A stretch of DNA of 11,294 nucleotides from JAZDGL01 sp043806975 (GTDB lineage: Bacteria > Patescibacteriota > Minisyncoccia > CAYZDR01): NCBI GenBank assembly GCA_043806975.1, contig JAZDGL010000074.1, positions 1-11,294 on the forward strand, written 5' to 3'. The position numbers and the translations under genes were made by a program. A model generated the notes under the pieces. That model did not search any database. It was not told the origin of the DNA and was given only the letters and a program-made list of their open reading frames with translations. Of this stretch, positions 1-5,557 are shown one piece after another; positions within the stretch are counted from its first letter, which is position 1; the number at the start of each line of letters is the position of its first letter.

Positions 1-272
1 GAACGGATTTTTTTATTTATTAAAATAGTAGAGAAAAAGTAGATGGGAGAGGCGACAAGTATTGCTGCTATTGCGAATCTTATCGCGCTGGCATCGTAAC
101 GACCTTGATAATAAGGGGCTAAAATATCGGGGATTCGTTTATTGATGATTTGAAAAAAGATGGATCCAGTGGAAATCGCCATAAATCCCAGAGAAATTAA
201 AGAAAGCAGATAAAGAAATGTATAAAAAGCGCTATTGCTTTTTGGTTGTGGTTGTGTTTGAATGTTGTCCAT
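1..272 (-). CDS. DUF5671-family membrane protein, 3' end beyond the window (downstream copy)
   Basis: An open frame starts with ATG at 272 (MDNIQTQPQPK) and stays open to base 1, giving 90 codons without a stop; the C-terminus lies outside the window. The visible part has a short polar N-terminus, a first membrane segment at about residues 16-36 (FYTFLYLLSLISLGFMAIS), a polar loop containing INKRIPD and YYQGRYDAS, and a second hydrophobic segment at about 61-82. This pattern resembles DUF5671, a four-helix membrane family of unknown function that is common in CPR bacteria. It follows the 147-residue gene by about 20 nt in an apparent operon. No Shine-Dalgarno is visible. Bases 86-272 are repeated nearly exactly at 2265-2448, where the gene is cut short. 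The family call is from memory of sequence patterns; no function is known. Confidence 0.75.
   Translation of the reverse strand, partial: MDNIQTQPQPKSNSAFYTFLYLLSLISLGFMAISTGSIFFQIINKRIPDILAPYYQGRYDASAIRFAIAAILVASPIYFFSTILINKKIR
86..272 (-). repeat. Direct repeat A, copy 1 (5' part of DUF5671 gene)
   Basis: This 187-bp stretch matches 2265-2448 in the same orientation. By hand alignment the copies differ by three substitutions and one in-frame 3-nt indel (an extra Gln codon here). Similarity ends at 86, exactly where the other copy enters the foreign segment. Confidence 0.93.
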
Positions 273-292
273 AATTTAAGTTTATAAGTTGG

Positions 293-736
293 TTAATTAT
301 TTCGTGTTTTGTTAAAGATTAAAAAAACAGTTGTTAAAATTGATGATAAAAATAATCCGCTGATCAACAAAAGGATACTTATAAAAAATAAAATTTCGAA
401 GGAAGATGGAAAGCTGAAAAAAGCTCCAGATACAGATGTTGTTGAAGATTTTGGAGGAGCAAAAATAATAGATGTTAAAATTAAAATTATTCCTGGAAGA
501 GCAGCAAAAAACGCAGATTTAATATATGTGGCTAGAATTTTAGTAGTATTAATTTTTATGCTGTAAGCGATTGAAGATGTTAAACAAAATAAAATTAAAA
601 AACTGACCGCGAATATCTTCATTCCCGCTAAAAATGTCTCAGAATTTCTTACTATAAGCATAGAAGGGATAGATAAAAGTAAACTAACGGGAAGCGTGTA
701 AAGAACTATTTTTTTAAAATTGATTTTTTGGTTCAT
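293..736 (-). CDS. Small four-TM membrane protein, unknown function
   Basis: A 147-residue protein with a basic N-terminus (MNQKINFKK) and four hydrophobic stretches at about residues 10-29, 38-60, 74-94 and 113-141. The loop at 95-111 is rich in Ser, Thr and Pro, and the C-terminus is basic (NKTRNN). It is almost certainly an integral membrane protein. I do not recognise the family. Its ATG lies one base after the stop of the 120-residue gene, which suggests translational coupling. It has no counterpart in the corresponding interval next to the intact thrS, where a single 149-residue gene occupies the position. Confidence 0.8.
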   Translation of the reverse strand: MNQKINFKKIVLYTLPVSLLLSIPSMLIVRNSETFLAGMKIFAVSFLILFCLTSSIAYSIKINTTKILATYIKSAFFAALPGIILILTSIIFAPPKSSTTSVSGAFFSFPSSFEILFFISILLLISGLFLSSILTTVFLIFNKTRNN

Positions 737-737
737 A

Positions 738-1100
738 CTAAATTAATTTAATCTTTTTATAAAAATTAAAGAAATAACCAATCATTGCAATATCTAAAAT
801 AATAGGAATAATCATCCGAAGATCTTTTTTTCCCGCGTAAATATTGGTGGCGATTAATAAAATTACAATAAAAATAAGACCATAAAAAGCCCATCTTTTT
901 TGTTTTTTTAAACTTATTGCAATTATGATTTGTCCTACTCCTATTAGTAATGAAATAATTCCATGAGCAAGATTTAAGAGTAAAATAGGGATACCTAAAA
1001 GAATGTTTAATATTCCTCCAAGCATTAACAAGAAAATTAAAATATTTGCGATTGTAGGATTTTTAATTTGGTTATTTGATTCTTGATTTATATTTTGCAT
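738..1100 (-). CDS. Small four-TM membrane protein, unknown function
   Basis: A 120-residue protein with a polar, Asn/Gln-rich N-terminus (about residues 1-16) and hydrophobic segments at roughly 18-42, 46-63, 70-87 and 95-113; a basic KKQKRW stretch separates helices 2 and 3. The C-terminus is Lys-rich. I cannot assign a family. It begins 11 nt after the stop of the thrS fragment and ends one base before the next start codon, so it belongs to the same transcription unit. The intact thrS is followed by a different gene, so this one belongs to the alternative version of the locus. Confidence 0.8.
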   Translation of the reverse strand: MQNINQESNNQIKNPTIANILIFLLMLGGILNILLGIPILLLNLAHGIISLLIGVGQIIIAISLKKQKRWAFYGLIFIVILLIATNIYAGKKDLRMIIPIILDIAMIGYFFNFYKKIKLI

Positions 1101-1111
1101 AAAATTTACAT

Positions 1112-1528
1112 TTACTTTTTACTTTTAATTTCCTCTAAAATCTTTTCAATAAATTCTTCTGTTTTTATTGCGCCGAGGTCGCCTTCGCTGCGGTGTCGGA
1201 TAGAAACGGAGCCGCTTTCAACTTCTTTTTCGCCCACAATAAGCATATAGGGGACTTTGCTTTTTTCGCTTTCGCGAATGCGTTTTCCTAGCGTTTCATC
1301 CTCATCTTTTATTATAACACGAATTTCTTTTTCACGCATTAAATTTGCAATTTTCTGTGCATAACTTCTGTATTTTTCGCTAACGGGTAAAATATGGACT
1401 TGTTCTAGAGATACCAGGCTGGAAATGTGCCGGCAAAGTGTTCGGTAAGCACTCCGATAAATCTTTCAAAAGACCCAAAAAGCGCCCGATGCAACATATA
1501 AGGCCTTTCTTTTTCTCCTTTTTCATTG
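1112..1528 (-). pseudogene. thrS: Frameshifted 3' fragment of a second thrS
   Basis: This is a truncated extra copy of the end of threonyl-tRNA synthetase, matching the intact gene from about residue 465 (NEKGEKERPYMLHR) to the C-terminus. It covers the end of the catalytic core, including motif 3 and its zinc-ligand His, and the anticodon-binding domain. A 1-bp deletion between about 1404 and 1425 breaks the frame: the upstream part ends at TAG 1405-1407, and the last 75 codons are open only from an internal Met at 1339. The catalytic core, editing domain and start are missing, so it cannot make a working enzyme. The open 3' part differs from the intact protein at only a few positions, mostly conservative, so decay is recent. 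Similarity stops at 1528, where unrelated sequence begins. Confidence 0.93.
1132..1528 (-). repeat. Direct repeat B, copy 1 (3' part of thrS)
   Basis: It matches 2931-3328 in the same orientation. Divergence is uneven: 1429-1528, next to the foreign DNA, has one mismatch in 100 bp, while 1132-1403 has about 23 mismatches by hand count. The 1-bp deletion lies between the two parts. Confidence 0.93.
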
Positions 1529-1548
1529 AATTCAGACCAATTTTTCAT
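1405..1548 (-). other. Chimeric 47-codon ORF across the foreign/thrS junction
   Basis: ATG at 1548 begins MKNWSEF and then runs in frame into thrS-derived residues (NEKGEKERPYML) until TAG at 1405-1407. An AAGGAA lies 11 nt upstream of this ATG (1560-1565). The first seven codons do not match thrS and could be the 5' end of a gene that followed the immunity gene in the donor DNA. A functional product is unlikely. Confidence 0.4.
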
Positions 1549-1586
1549 AATCGAGATTGTTCCTTAAAAAGATGATGCAAGGCAAA

Positions 1587-1604
1587 TTTTTTTTTGGGGG
1601 GGGG
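1587..1604. repeat. Homopolymer pair T9-G9
   Basis: Nine T followed directly by nine G on the plus strand (C9-A9 in the sense of the neighbouring genes), in the spacer between the immunity gene stop and the ATG at 1548. Such a tract can be a slippage-prone phase-variation site, and it is also a common place for sequencing or assembly error. It lies inside the segment whose origin is in doubt. Confidence 0.9.
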
Positions 1605-1634
1605 TTGGTTGTTTGTTCTGCCTGCGTAAAAGAA

Positions 1635-2192
1635 TCAACCAGACCAATCCCTAGGATCATAGAAGACCATTCCTGGTATTCCGCGACATTCCACTTCCTT
1701 CTTGACTACATCATCGACGATAATGGCGCTGACATTCTCCGCAAGTCGGAATAATCTGAATGGGGCGGCTCTTTTCTCGTCTATAACGAGACTGTCAAAA
1801 TCTGCATCGATCATTTTCGAATCCGATGTCCCCATGAGCACTGACTTCTCCATATCTGCTGCAGATACCACACCAACAATATTGAAGGCTTTGTAGTTAG
1901 AATATTCGCGGCCGGTTACTGGATCTCGAATGATTGCTTCGAATAACTGTAAATTGTTTACACCCACTGCCTGCAAGGCCTCAATCAAATCGTCCCGCAT
2001 AATGGGGTATTTCATTCCTTCGTACATAGCTACGAGGTTTCCGGGCCGATCTGGATCAAGTGTATAAGTAAGTGGAATTGGTATATTTTTTACTATCCTT
2101 CCGTGGAGCCATGGCGGATCTCCCAATTTGGGACCACCCTTCATTGCCGCGCTCGGAAAGACTCCTTCGCAGGTCATCACGTAATATGCCAT
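1635..2192 (-). CDS. Imm11-like (DUF1629 / MXAN_0049 type) immunity protein
   Basis: A complete 185-residue soluble protein with no signal peptide or membrane segment. Its core resembles the Imm11/DUF1629 immunity domain named after Myxococcus MXAN_0049: MRDDLIEALQAVGVNNLQLF (65-84), then RDPVTGREYSNYKAFNIVGV (89-108), VSAAD (109-113) and LVIDEKRAAPFRLFRLAENV (135-154). Proteins of this family are predicted to neutralise a toxin encoded next to them in polymorphic-toxin systems, mainly in Myxococcota and Proteobacteria. The ATG at 2192 is preceded at 7 nt by a strong AAAGGAGA, unlike its neighbours, and base composition is also unlike the flanking genes. The gene upstream, where the toxin is often found, is cut after about ten codons. 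Family call is from motif memory; cargo of foreign or contaminant origin is likely. Confidence 0.7.
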   Translation of the reverse strand: MAYYVMTCEGVFPSAAMKGGPKLGDPPWLHGRIVKNIPIPLTYTLDPDRPGNLVAMYEGMKYPIMRDDLIEALQAVGVNNLQLFEAIIRDPVTGREYSNYKAFNIVGVVSAADMEKSVLMGTSDSKMIDADFDSLVIDEKRAAPFRLFRLAENVSAIIVDDVVKKEVECRGIPGMVFYDPRDWSG

Positions 2193-2199
2193 TGATGGA

Positions 2200-2207
2200 T
2201 CTCCTTT
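2200..2207 (-). promoter_or_regulatory. Strong Shine-Dalgarno of the immunity gene
   Basis: AAAGGAGA seven bases before the ATG at 2192 fixes that start. The host-like genes around it (thrS, HEPN gene, small membrane genes) lack a comparable site, which supports a different origin for this gene. Confidence 0.85.
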
Positions 2208-2232
2208 AGATATTTTTTATTAACTCTTGTTT

Positions 2233-2448
2233 TCACTGCAGATCGGGGAGCTTCTCAACGATTTCGCTGGCATCGTAACGACTTTGATAATAAGGGGCTA
2301 AAATATCGGGGATTCGTTTATTGATGATTTGAAAAAAGATGGATCCAGTGGAAATCGCCATAAATCCTAGAGAAATTAAAGAAAGCAGATAAAGAAATGT
2401 ATAAAAAGCGCTATTGCTTTTTGGTTGTGGTGTTTGGATGTTGTCCAT
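2233..2448 (-). pseudogene. Truncated DUF5671 gene fused to the tail of a foreign ORF
   Basis: ATG at 2448 (MDNIQTPQPKSNSAF) starts the second copy of the DUF5671 gene. After YDAS at about residue 60 similarity to the intact copy ends, and the frame runs by chance into EIVEKLPDLQ and TGA at 2233-2235. Only the first membrane helix and the following loop remain, so the family's later helices are lost. A TTG start at 2463 in the same frame, overlapping the stop of the preceding gene, is possible but the intact copy begins at the ATG used here. The last ten residues are coded by the higher-G+C segment and end 40 bases before the immunity gene, so they are probably the C-terminus of the gene that preceded it in the donor, perhaps its toxin. 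Confidence 0.85.
2265..2448 (-). repeat. Direct repeat A, copy 2
   Basis: This is the partner of 86-272, about 98 % identical by hand alignment. Its low-coordinate end, 2265, is the junction with the foreign segment. Confidence 0.93.
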
Positions 2449-2459
2449 AGTGTTAAATA

Positions 2460-2909
2460 TCAATTAGTTATTTTTTTAAGCAAATATGATTGATTCCAAA
2501 TAATAGAACCAAAAATAATTGTACTAGTTAGTGATTTTAAGATAAATTTAGCGAGCAGCTCTCCTTCAAAAAAATTTGTAATCAAAATAATCAAAGTTAC
2601 AATTCCATAAATCAAAAATATTAGAATAGTGAAATAAAAAAACCGTTTATTTTCACAGCCACTCTTTATAAGAGCATTGATTTTTTTTCTAATGATAAAA
2701 AAAATCGGAGTTGCTACCAATAGAAAGGGTAATGCTAAATCTGATAAAAACATCTTTGAAGTTTTAAAAAAAGGATCAGAAATGTAAGTATCAATTAGAT
2801 CAAAGCCAATATTTTTAAAAGAAAAAATTATCATTAGCAAAGTAATAAATGAAATTATCTGTAATAATGCAAAATATGTAGAGATATTGTTTTCTTGCGT
2901 ATTATCCAT
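2460..2909 (-). CDS. DUF5671-like four-TM membrane protein
   Basis: A 149-residue protein with four hydrophobic segments at about 12-34, 56-74, 89-111 and 118-138. It aligns with the neighbouring DUF5671 protein: an aromatic first helix (YFALLQIISFITLLMIIFS against FYTFLYLLSLISLGFMAIS), then ALPFLLVATPIFF-IRKKI against AIAAILVASPIYF-INKKI. Its second half (FYFTILIFLIYGIVTLIIL, then FFEGELLAKFILKSL) fits the family's last two helices with the conserved G-E-L turn. It is likely a diverged paralogue of the gene next to it; function is unknown. Its ATG follows the thrS stop after a single base, so it is probably translated by coupling from the thrS mRNA. It is absent from the other copy of the locus, where the 120- and 147-residue genes stand in its place. 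Confidence 0.75.
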   Translation of the reverse strand: MDNTQENNISTYFALLQIISFITLLMIIFSFKNIGFDLIDTYISDPFFKTSKMFLSDLALPFLLVATPIFFIIRKKINALIKSGCENKRFFYFTILIFLIYGIVTLIILITNFFEGELLAKFILKSLTSTIIFGSIIWNQSYLLKKITN

Positions 2910-2910
2910 C

Positions 2911-4719
2911 TTATATTTTTTCTTTAATCTCCTCTAAAATCCTTTCAATAAATTCTTCTGTTTTTATTGCGCCGAGGTCGCCTTCGATGCGGTGGCGGAC
3001 GGAAACAGAGCCGCCTTCAACTTCTTTTTCACCCACAATAAGCATATAGGGGACTTTGCTTTTTTCGCTTTCACGGATGCGTTTTCCAAGTGTTTCATCC
3101 TCATCTTTAATTTTAACACGAATTTCTTTTTCTCGCATTAAATTTGCGATTTTCTGTGCATAATTTTTGTATTTTTCGCTTACAGGCAAGATGTGGACTT
3201 GTTCAGGGGAAAGCCAAACGGGAAACGCGCCGGCAAAGTGTTCGGTAAGCACTCCGATAAATCTTTCAAAAGACCCAAAAAGCGCCCGATGCAACATATA
3301 TGGCCTTTCTTTTTCTCCTTTTTCATTGGTAAACTCCATACCGAATCTTTCCGGAAGATTAAAGTCAAATTGTAAAGTGGAGCATTGCCATTGCCGTCCC
3401 AAAACATCTTTTATCTTAAAATCTAATTTGGGTCCGTAAAAAGCGGCTTCGCCTTCTTCTTTCGTATAGTCCAATCCCTTTTCTTTTGCGACTTTTTCCA
3501 AGACATTTTGAGTAAATTCCCAACCTTCGCTGTGCCCAGAATATTTCTTTGTATTTTTCGGATCACGCAAAGATAAATACACTTTGTATTCTTTAAAACC
3601 AAAAGTTCCTAGCATAAATTTTATAAAATCTATAACTCGCGCGAGTTCTTCTTCTACCTGCTCTTTCGCGCAAATTATATGGGCGTCGTCTTGCGTAAAT
3701 CCGCGCACTCTTGTGAGTCCGGAAAGTTCTCCCGATTTTTCGTAGCGGTAAACTGTTCCCGCTTCAGCCCATCTTATAGGGAGGTTTTTGTAAGAATAAG
3801 GTTTTGACTTAAAAAGTATAGTATGAAATGGACAATTCATCGGTTTTATCAGGTATTCTTCTGATTTTTTGTCCGAAGTTTTTTCTTCTTGCGATTCTTC
3901 CAGTGATTTTCCCACTTCTATGGGTGGATACATACTATCGCTATAAAATCCCCAGTGTCCGGATGTTTCCCAAAGTTTTCTACTGCCAATATGGGGACTT
4001 CGCACTAGTTCGTAGTCGTTTTTTAGATGTTCTTTATACCAAAAATCCTCTATTATTCGCCAAAGCATTGCTCCTTTTGGGAGCCAAAGAGGGAGTCCCA
4101 TCCCAACAGACGGATCTATTATAAACAATTCCAATTCTTTCCCCAATTTTCTATGATCTCGCTTTTCCGCTTCTTCGCGCATTTTTAAATAATCTTCCAG
4201 TTCTTTCGCGGTTTCAAAGGCAAGCCCGTAAACGCGCTGGAGCATTTTGTTTTTTTCATCGCCTTTCCAATATGCGCCGGAAACTCTATCTAGCTTGAAA
4301 GATTTTTTGTCAATTTCGCCAGTTGAGTCAATATGCGGACCGGAGCATAAATCGGAAAAATGACCTGTGCGGTAAATTGAAACCTTTTTAATATGTTCTT
4401 TGGTTTTTAAATCGTGAATTAGTTCTGTTTTGTATTCCTGCCCGATTTTTTTAAATGTGTCCGACGCTTCGTCAACTCCCATTTCGCCTTTTTCAAAAGG
4501 GAGATTTTCTTCAATAATTTTTTGTATTTTTTCTTCCAAAATAGGCAAGTCCTCTGGGATTAGCGTTCTTGGAAGCTCAAAATCATAATAAAAACCGGTC
4601 TCTATTGCCGGTCCAATACCCAATTTCGCCTCCGGAAACATTTCCAAAACCGCCATTGCGAGGATGTGGGAGAGAGAATGCCTTTTTATTTGAAGTTTGT
4701 CTTGTTGTTCATTTTCCAT
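2911..4719 (-). CDS. thrS: Threonyl-tRNA synthetase lacking the TGS domain
   Basis: Charges tRNA-Thr with threonine in the cytoplasm. The 602 residues begin directly with the editing domain: HSLSH (H14, H18) and SDLCSGPH (C125, H129) are the zinc/editing residues that clear mis-charged Ser. The class II core follows: zinc ligands C296 (MNCP), H347 (DAHI) and H477 (LHRALFGSFERF, motif 3), and motif 2 with R325 and the loop TRVRGF (336-341). The anticodon-binding domain spans about 505-600, with GKRIRESEKSKVPYMLIVG. The N-terminal TGS domain (about 60 residues in E. coli ThrRS, 642 aa) is absent: an in-frame TAA at 4731-4729 just before the ATG excludes a longer start. A Lys/Glu/Ser-rich insert lies at about 271-288 before IKPMNCP. 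It is the first gene of a unit with the DUF5671-like gene. A second 3' end of this gene lies at 1112-1528. Confidence 0.97.
   Translation of the reverse strand: MENEQQDKLQIKRHSLSHILAMAVLEMFPEAKLGIGPAIETGFYYDFELPRTLIPEDLPILEEKIQKIIEENLPFEKGEMGVDEASDTFKKIGQEYKTELIHDLKTKEHIKKVSIYRTGHFSDLCSGPHIDSTGEIDKKSFKLDRVSGAYWKGDEKNKMLQRVYGLAFETAKELEDYLKMREEAEKRDHRKLGKELELFIIDPSVGMGLPLWLPKGAMLWRIIEDFWYKEHLKNDYELVRSPHIGSRKLWETSGHWGFYSDSMYPPIEVGKSLEESQEEKTSDKKSEEYLIKPMNCPFHTILFKSKPYSYKNLPIRWAEAGTVYRYEKSGELSGLTRVRGFTQDDAHIICAKEQVEEELARVIDFIKFMLGTFGFKEYKVYLSLRDPKNTKKYSGHSEGWEFTQNVLEKVAKEKGLDYTKEEGEAAFYGPKLDFKIKDVLGRQWQCSTLQFDFNLPERFGMEFTNEKGEKERPYMLHRALFGSFERFIGVLTEHFAGAFPVWLSPEQVHILPVSEKYKNYAQKIANLMREKEIRVKIKDEDETLGKRIRESEKSKVPYMLIVGEKEVEGGSVSVRHRIEGDLGAIKTEEFIERILEEIKEKI
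2931..3328 (-). repeat. Direct repeat B, copy 2 (within intact thrS)
   Basis: This is the partner of 1132-1528, inside the intact gene. Beyond 3328 thrS continues normally, whereas the other copy enters foreign DNA. Confidence 0.93.
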
Positions 4720-4727
4720 ATAAAAGC

Positions 4728-4756
4728 ATTATAGCAAAAAAGAAATCTCAGCGCAA
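4728..4756 (-). promoter_or_regulatory. thrS promoter, probably leaderless
   Basis: Perfect -10 TATAAT at 4733-4728, with a weak -35 TTGCGC at 4756-4751 and a 17-nt spacer. Only 8 nt separate the -10 box from the thrS ATG, so transcription should begin at or within a base or two of the start codon, leaving no room for a ribosome binding site. The rest of the 120-bp gap to 4839 is A+T-rich with no convincing terminator. Confidence 0.6.
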
Positions 4757-4839
4757 TTTAAAATTATTCCTCCTTGGCCGGTTTTTTATTTTAAAATTCT
4801 GCCAAAATAAATTTCGGTTTTTTAATCTTTAAAAGCAGA

Positions 4840-5151
4840 TTATTTTATTCTTATTCCAGTCCGTTTTATTTCATCCGCGATGGGGCTAAGTCCCTTTTTA
4901 AATTCTTCTTCGGTAAAACCGTGAGGTTCTATTCGGAGGTCAACTAATCTAGCATATTTCCATAATAGTCGTTCATTTTTATCCCAGTTTCTTTTTAGTT
5001 TGTCAGAGATTATTGCAACATCAATATCGCTGTATTTTTTAGCTTCATTTTTAGCATATGATCCATAAAGATAAGCAGCTTTTATTGGGAATTTTTCTTT
5101 TTCTAATTTTTTCGTGAAATCAATGATTATGTTTTTTATATTATTTGGCAT
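4840..5151 (-). CDS. MNT-type nucleotidyltransferase (antitoxin-like partner)
   Basis: A 103-residue minimal nucleotidyltransferase. The polymerase-beta-type signature is clear: LYGSYAKNEA (G30, S31) followed by SDIDVAII with the metal-binding D42 and D44; DLRIEPH (D71, E75) probably supplies the third acidic residue. In MntA/HepT pairs such enzymes transfer AMP to the HEPN toxin and silence it; others act as simple binding antitoxins. Here the start codon lies inside the end of the HEPN gene (16-nt overlap), so the two are translated together. Length is usual for the family. The active-site residues are intact, so enzymatic activity is plausible. The biological role as toxin-antitoxin is inferred from the pair, not shown. 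Confidence 0.88.
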   Translation of the reverse strand: MPNNIKNIIIDFTKKLEKEKFPIKAAYLYGSYAKNEAKKYSDIDVAIISDKLKRNWDKNERLLWKYARLVDLRIEPHGFTEEEFKKGLSPIADEIKRTGIRIK

Positions 5152-5522
5152 AATTTTTTATATAATTTCTTAATTTTTTTCAAATTGTCATGGGTGTATT
5201 CTTTGTCGCAAATTTTATAAAACTTAAATTTTGCGTCCGGATATCTGGTTCGCATATTAAATCTGTTCACTTCGGCCAAAAAATCTAGTTCATCAGAGGT
5301 TAAATTAATCTTTGCCAGTTCTGCCAACATAAGAAGGTTGTGGGAATAAGGAGCCTCTTTTTCGGTTTCTTTTACAACCAACGCTTTTATTGCCTTTTCT
5401 AAAATAATATGTCCGAAAAACAAACTAGCGTCATATCTTTTTGACTCAAATAAAGCTATCATAGTATCGTAATCGTGCTGCGAAGTTTCTTCCCAATATT
5501 TGACGAGCTCTTTATTTGTCAT
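5136..5522 (-). CDS. HEPN-domain protein (toxin-like partner of the MNT enzyme)
   Basis: A 128-residue, mostly helical protein of the HEPN superfamily (PF05168-like). Visible features are an N-terminal helix with YWEETSQHDYDTM (9-21), the hallmark helix DASLFFGHIILEKAIKALVV (31-50), the turn APYSHNLLML (57-66) and a conserved RYPD (93-96). HEPN proteins paired with MNT enzymes are commonly RNase toxins with an R-X(4-6)-H motif. No such motif is present after the RTRYP region, so RNase activity is uncertain and this may be the non-canonical subfamily. It precedes and overlaps the nucleotidyltransferase gene and has its own promoter ending 6 nt before the ATG. Function is inferred from the pairing. 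Confidence 0.87.
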   Translation of the reverse strand: MTNKELVKYWEETSQHDYDTMIALFESKRYDASLFFGHIILEKAIKALVVKETEKEAPYSHNLLMLAELAKINLTSDELDFLAEVNRFNMRTRYPDAKFKFYKICDKEYTHDNLKKIKKLYKKLCQII

Positions 5523-5528
5523 AGTATG

Positions 5529-5557
5529 ATTATATCATTATTTGTGGGTTTTGTGAA
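5529..5557 (-). promoter_or_regulatory. Promoter of the HEPN/MNT operon, probably leaderless
   Basis: -35 TTCACA at 5557-5552 (four of six consensus bases), 17-nt spacer, perfect -10 TATAAT at 5534-5529. The ATG at 5522 follows the -10 box after 6 nt, so the transcript should start at the initiation codon. No Shine-Dalgarno is present. Confidence 0.65.

Larger units (their letters stand above)
1529..2264 (-). other. Foreign higher-G+C segment between the two locus copies
   Basis: About 735 bp match neither copy of the host locus. G+C is near 50 % (30 of 60 bases in 1681-1740), compared with 11 of 60 in the adjacent 2461-2520. In minus-strand order it holds the last codons of a cut gene (2264-2233), a spacer with a strong Shine-Dalgarno, a complete Imm11-like gene (2192-1635), a spacer with a homopolymer pair, and perhaps the first codons of a following gene (1548-1529). 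No transposase, integrase, terminal inverted repeat or target-site duplication is visible. The edges coincide exactly with the ends of repeats A and B. It may be an inserted donor fragment or a contaminating read joined by the assembler. Confidence 0.85.

Noticed and set aside
1112..1339. 75-codon open frame starting MREKEIRV as a stand-alone gene
   Set aside because: It is the last part of the broken thrS copy, beginning at an internal Met that is also internal in the intact gene, and has no start signal of its own.
1528..1533. GAATTC (EcoRI site) exactly at the thrS/foreign junction, hinting at a cloning or ligation scar
   Set aside because: The other junction at 2264/2265 has no matching site, so chance is sufficient; it remains a small point for the artefact view.
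1557..1754. Plus-strand open frame across the homopolymer tract
   Set aside because: It overlaps the immunity gene on the opposite strand, crosses the T9-G9 run and gives a low-complexity product with no recognisable family.
1529..2264. Insertion sequence or transposon
   Set aside because: No transposase, no terminal inverted repeats and no target-site duplication are present at the two edges.
3167..4124. Several open frames inside thrS on both strands
   Set aside because: They are shadows of a highly conserved enzyme gene whose catalytic motifs all fall in one frame.
4770..4776. AAGGAGG on the minus strand upstream of thrS as a ribosome binding site
   Set aside because: No start codon with a usable frame follows at the right distance, and it lies upstream of the thrS promoter.
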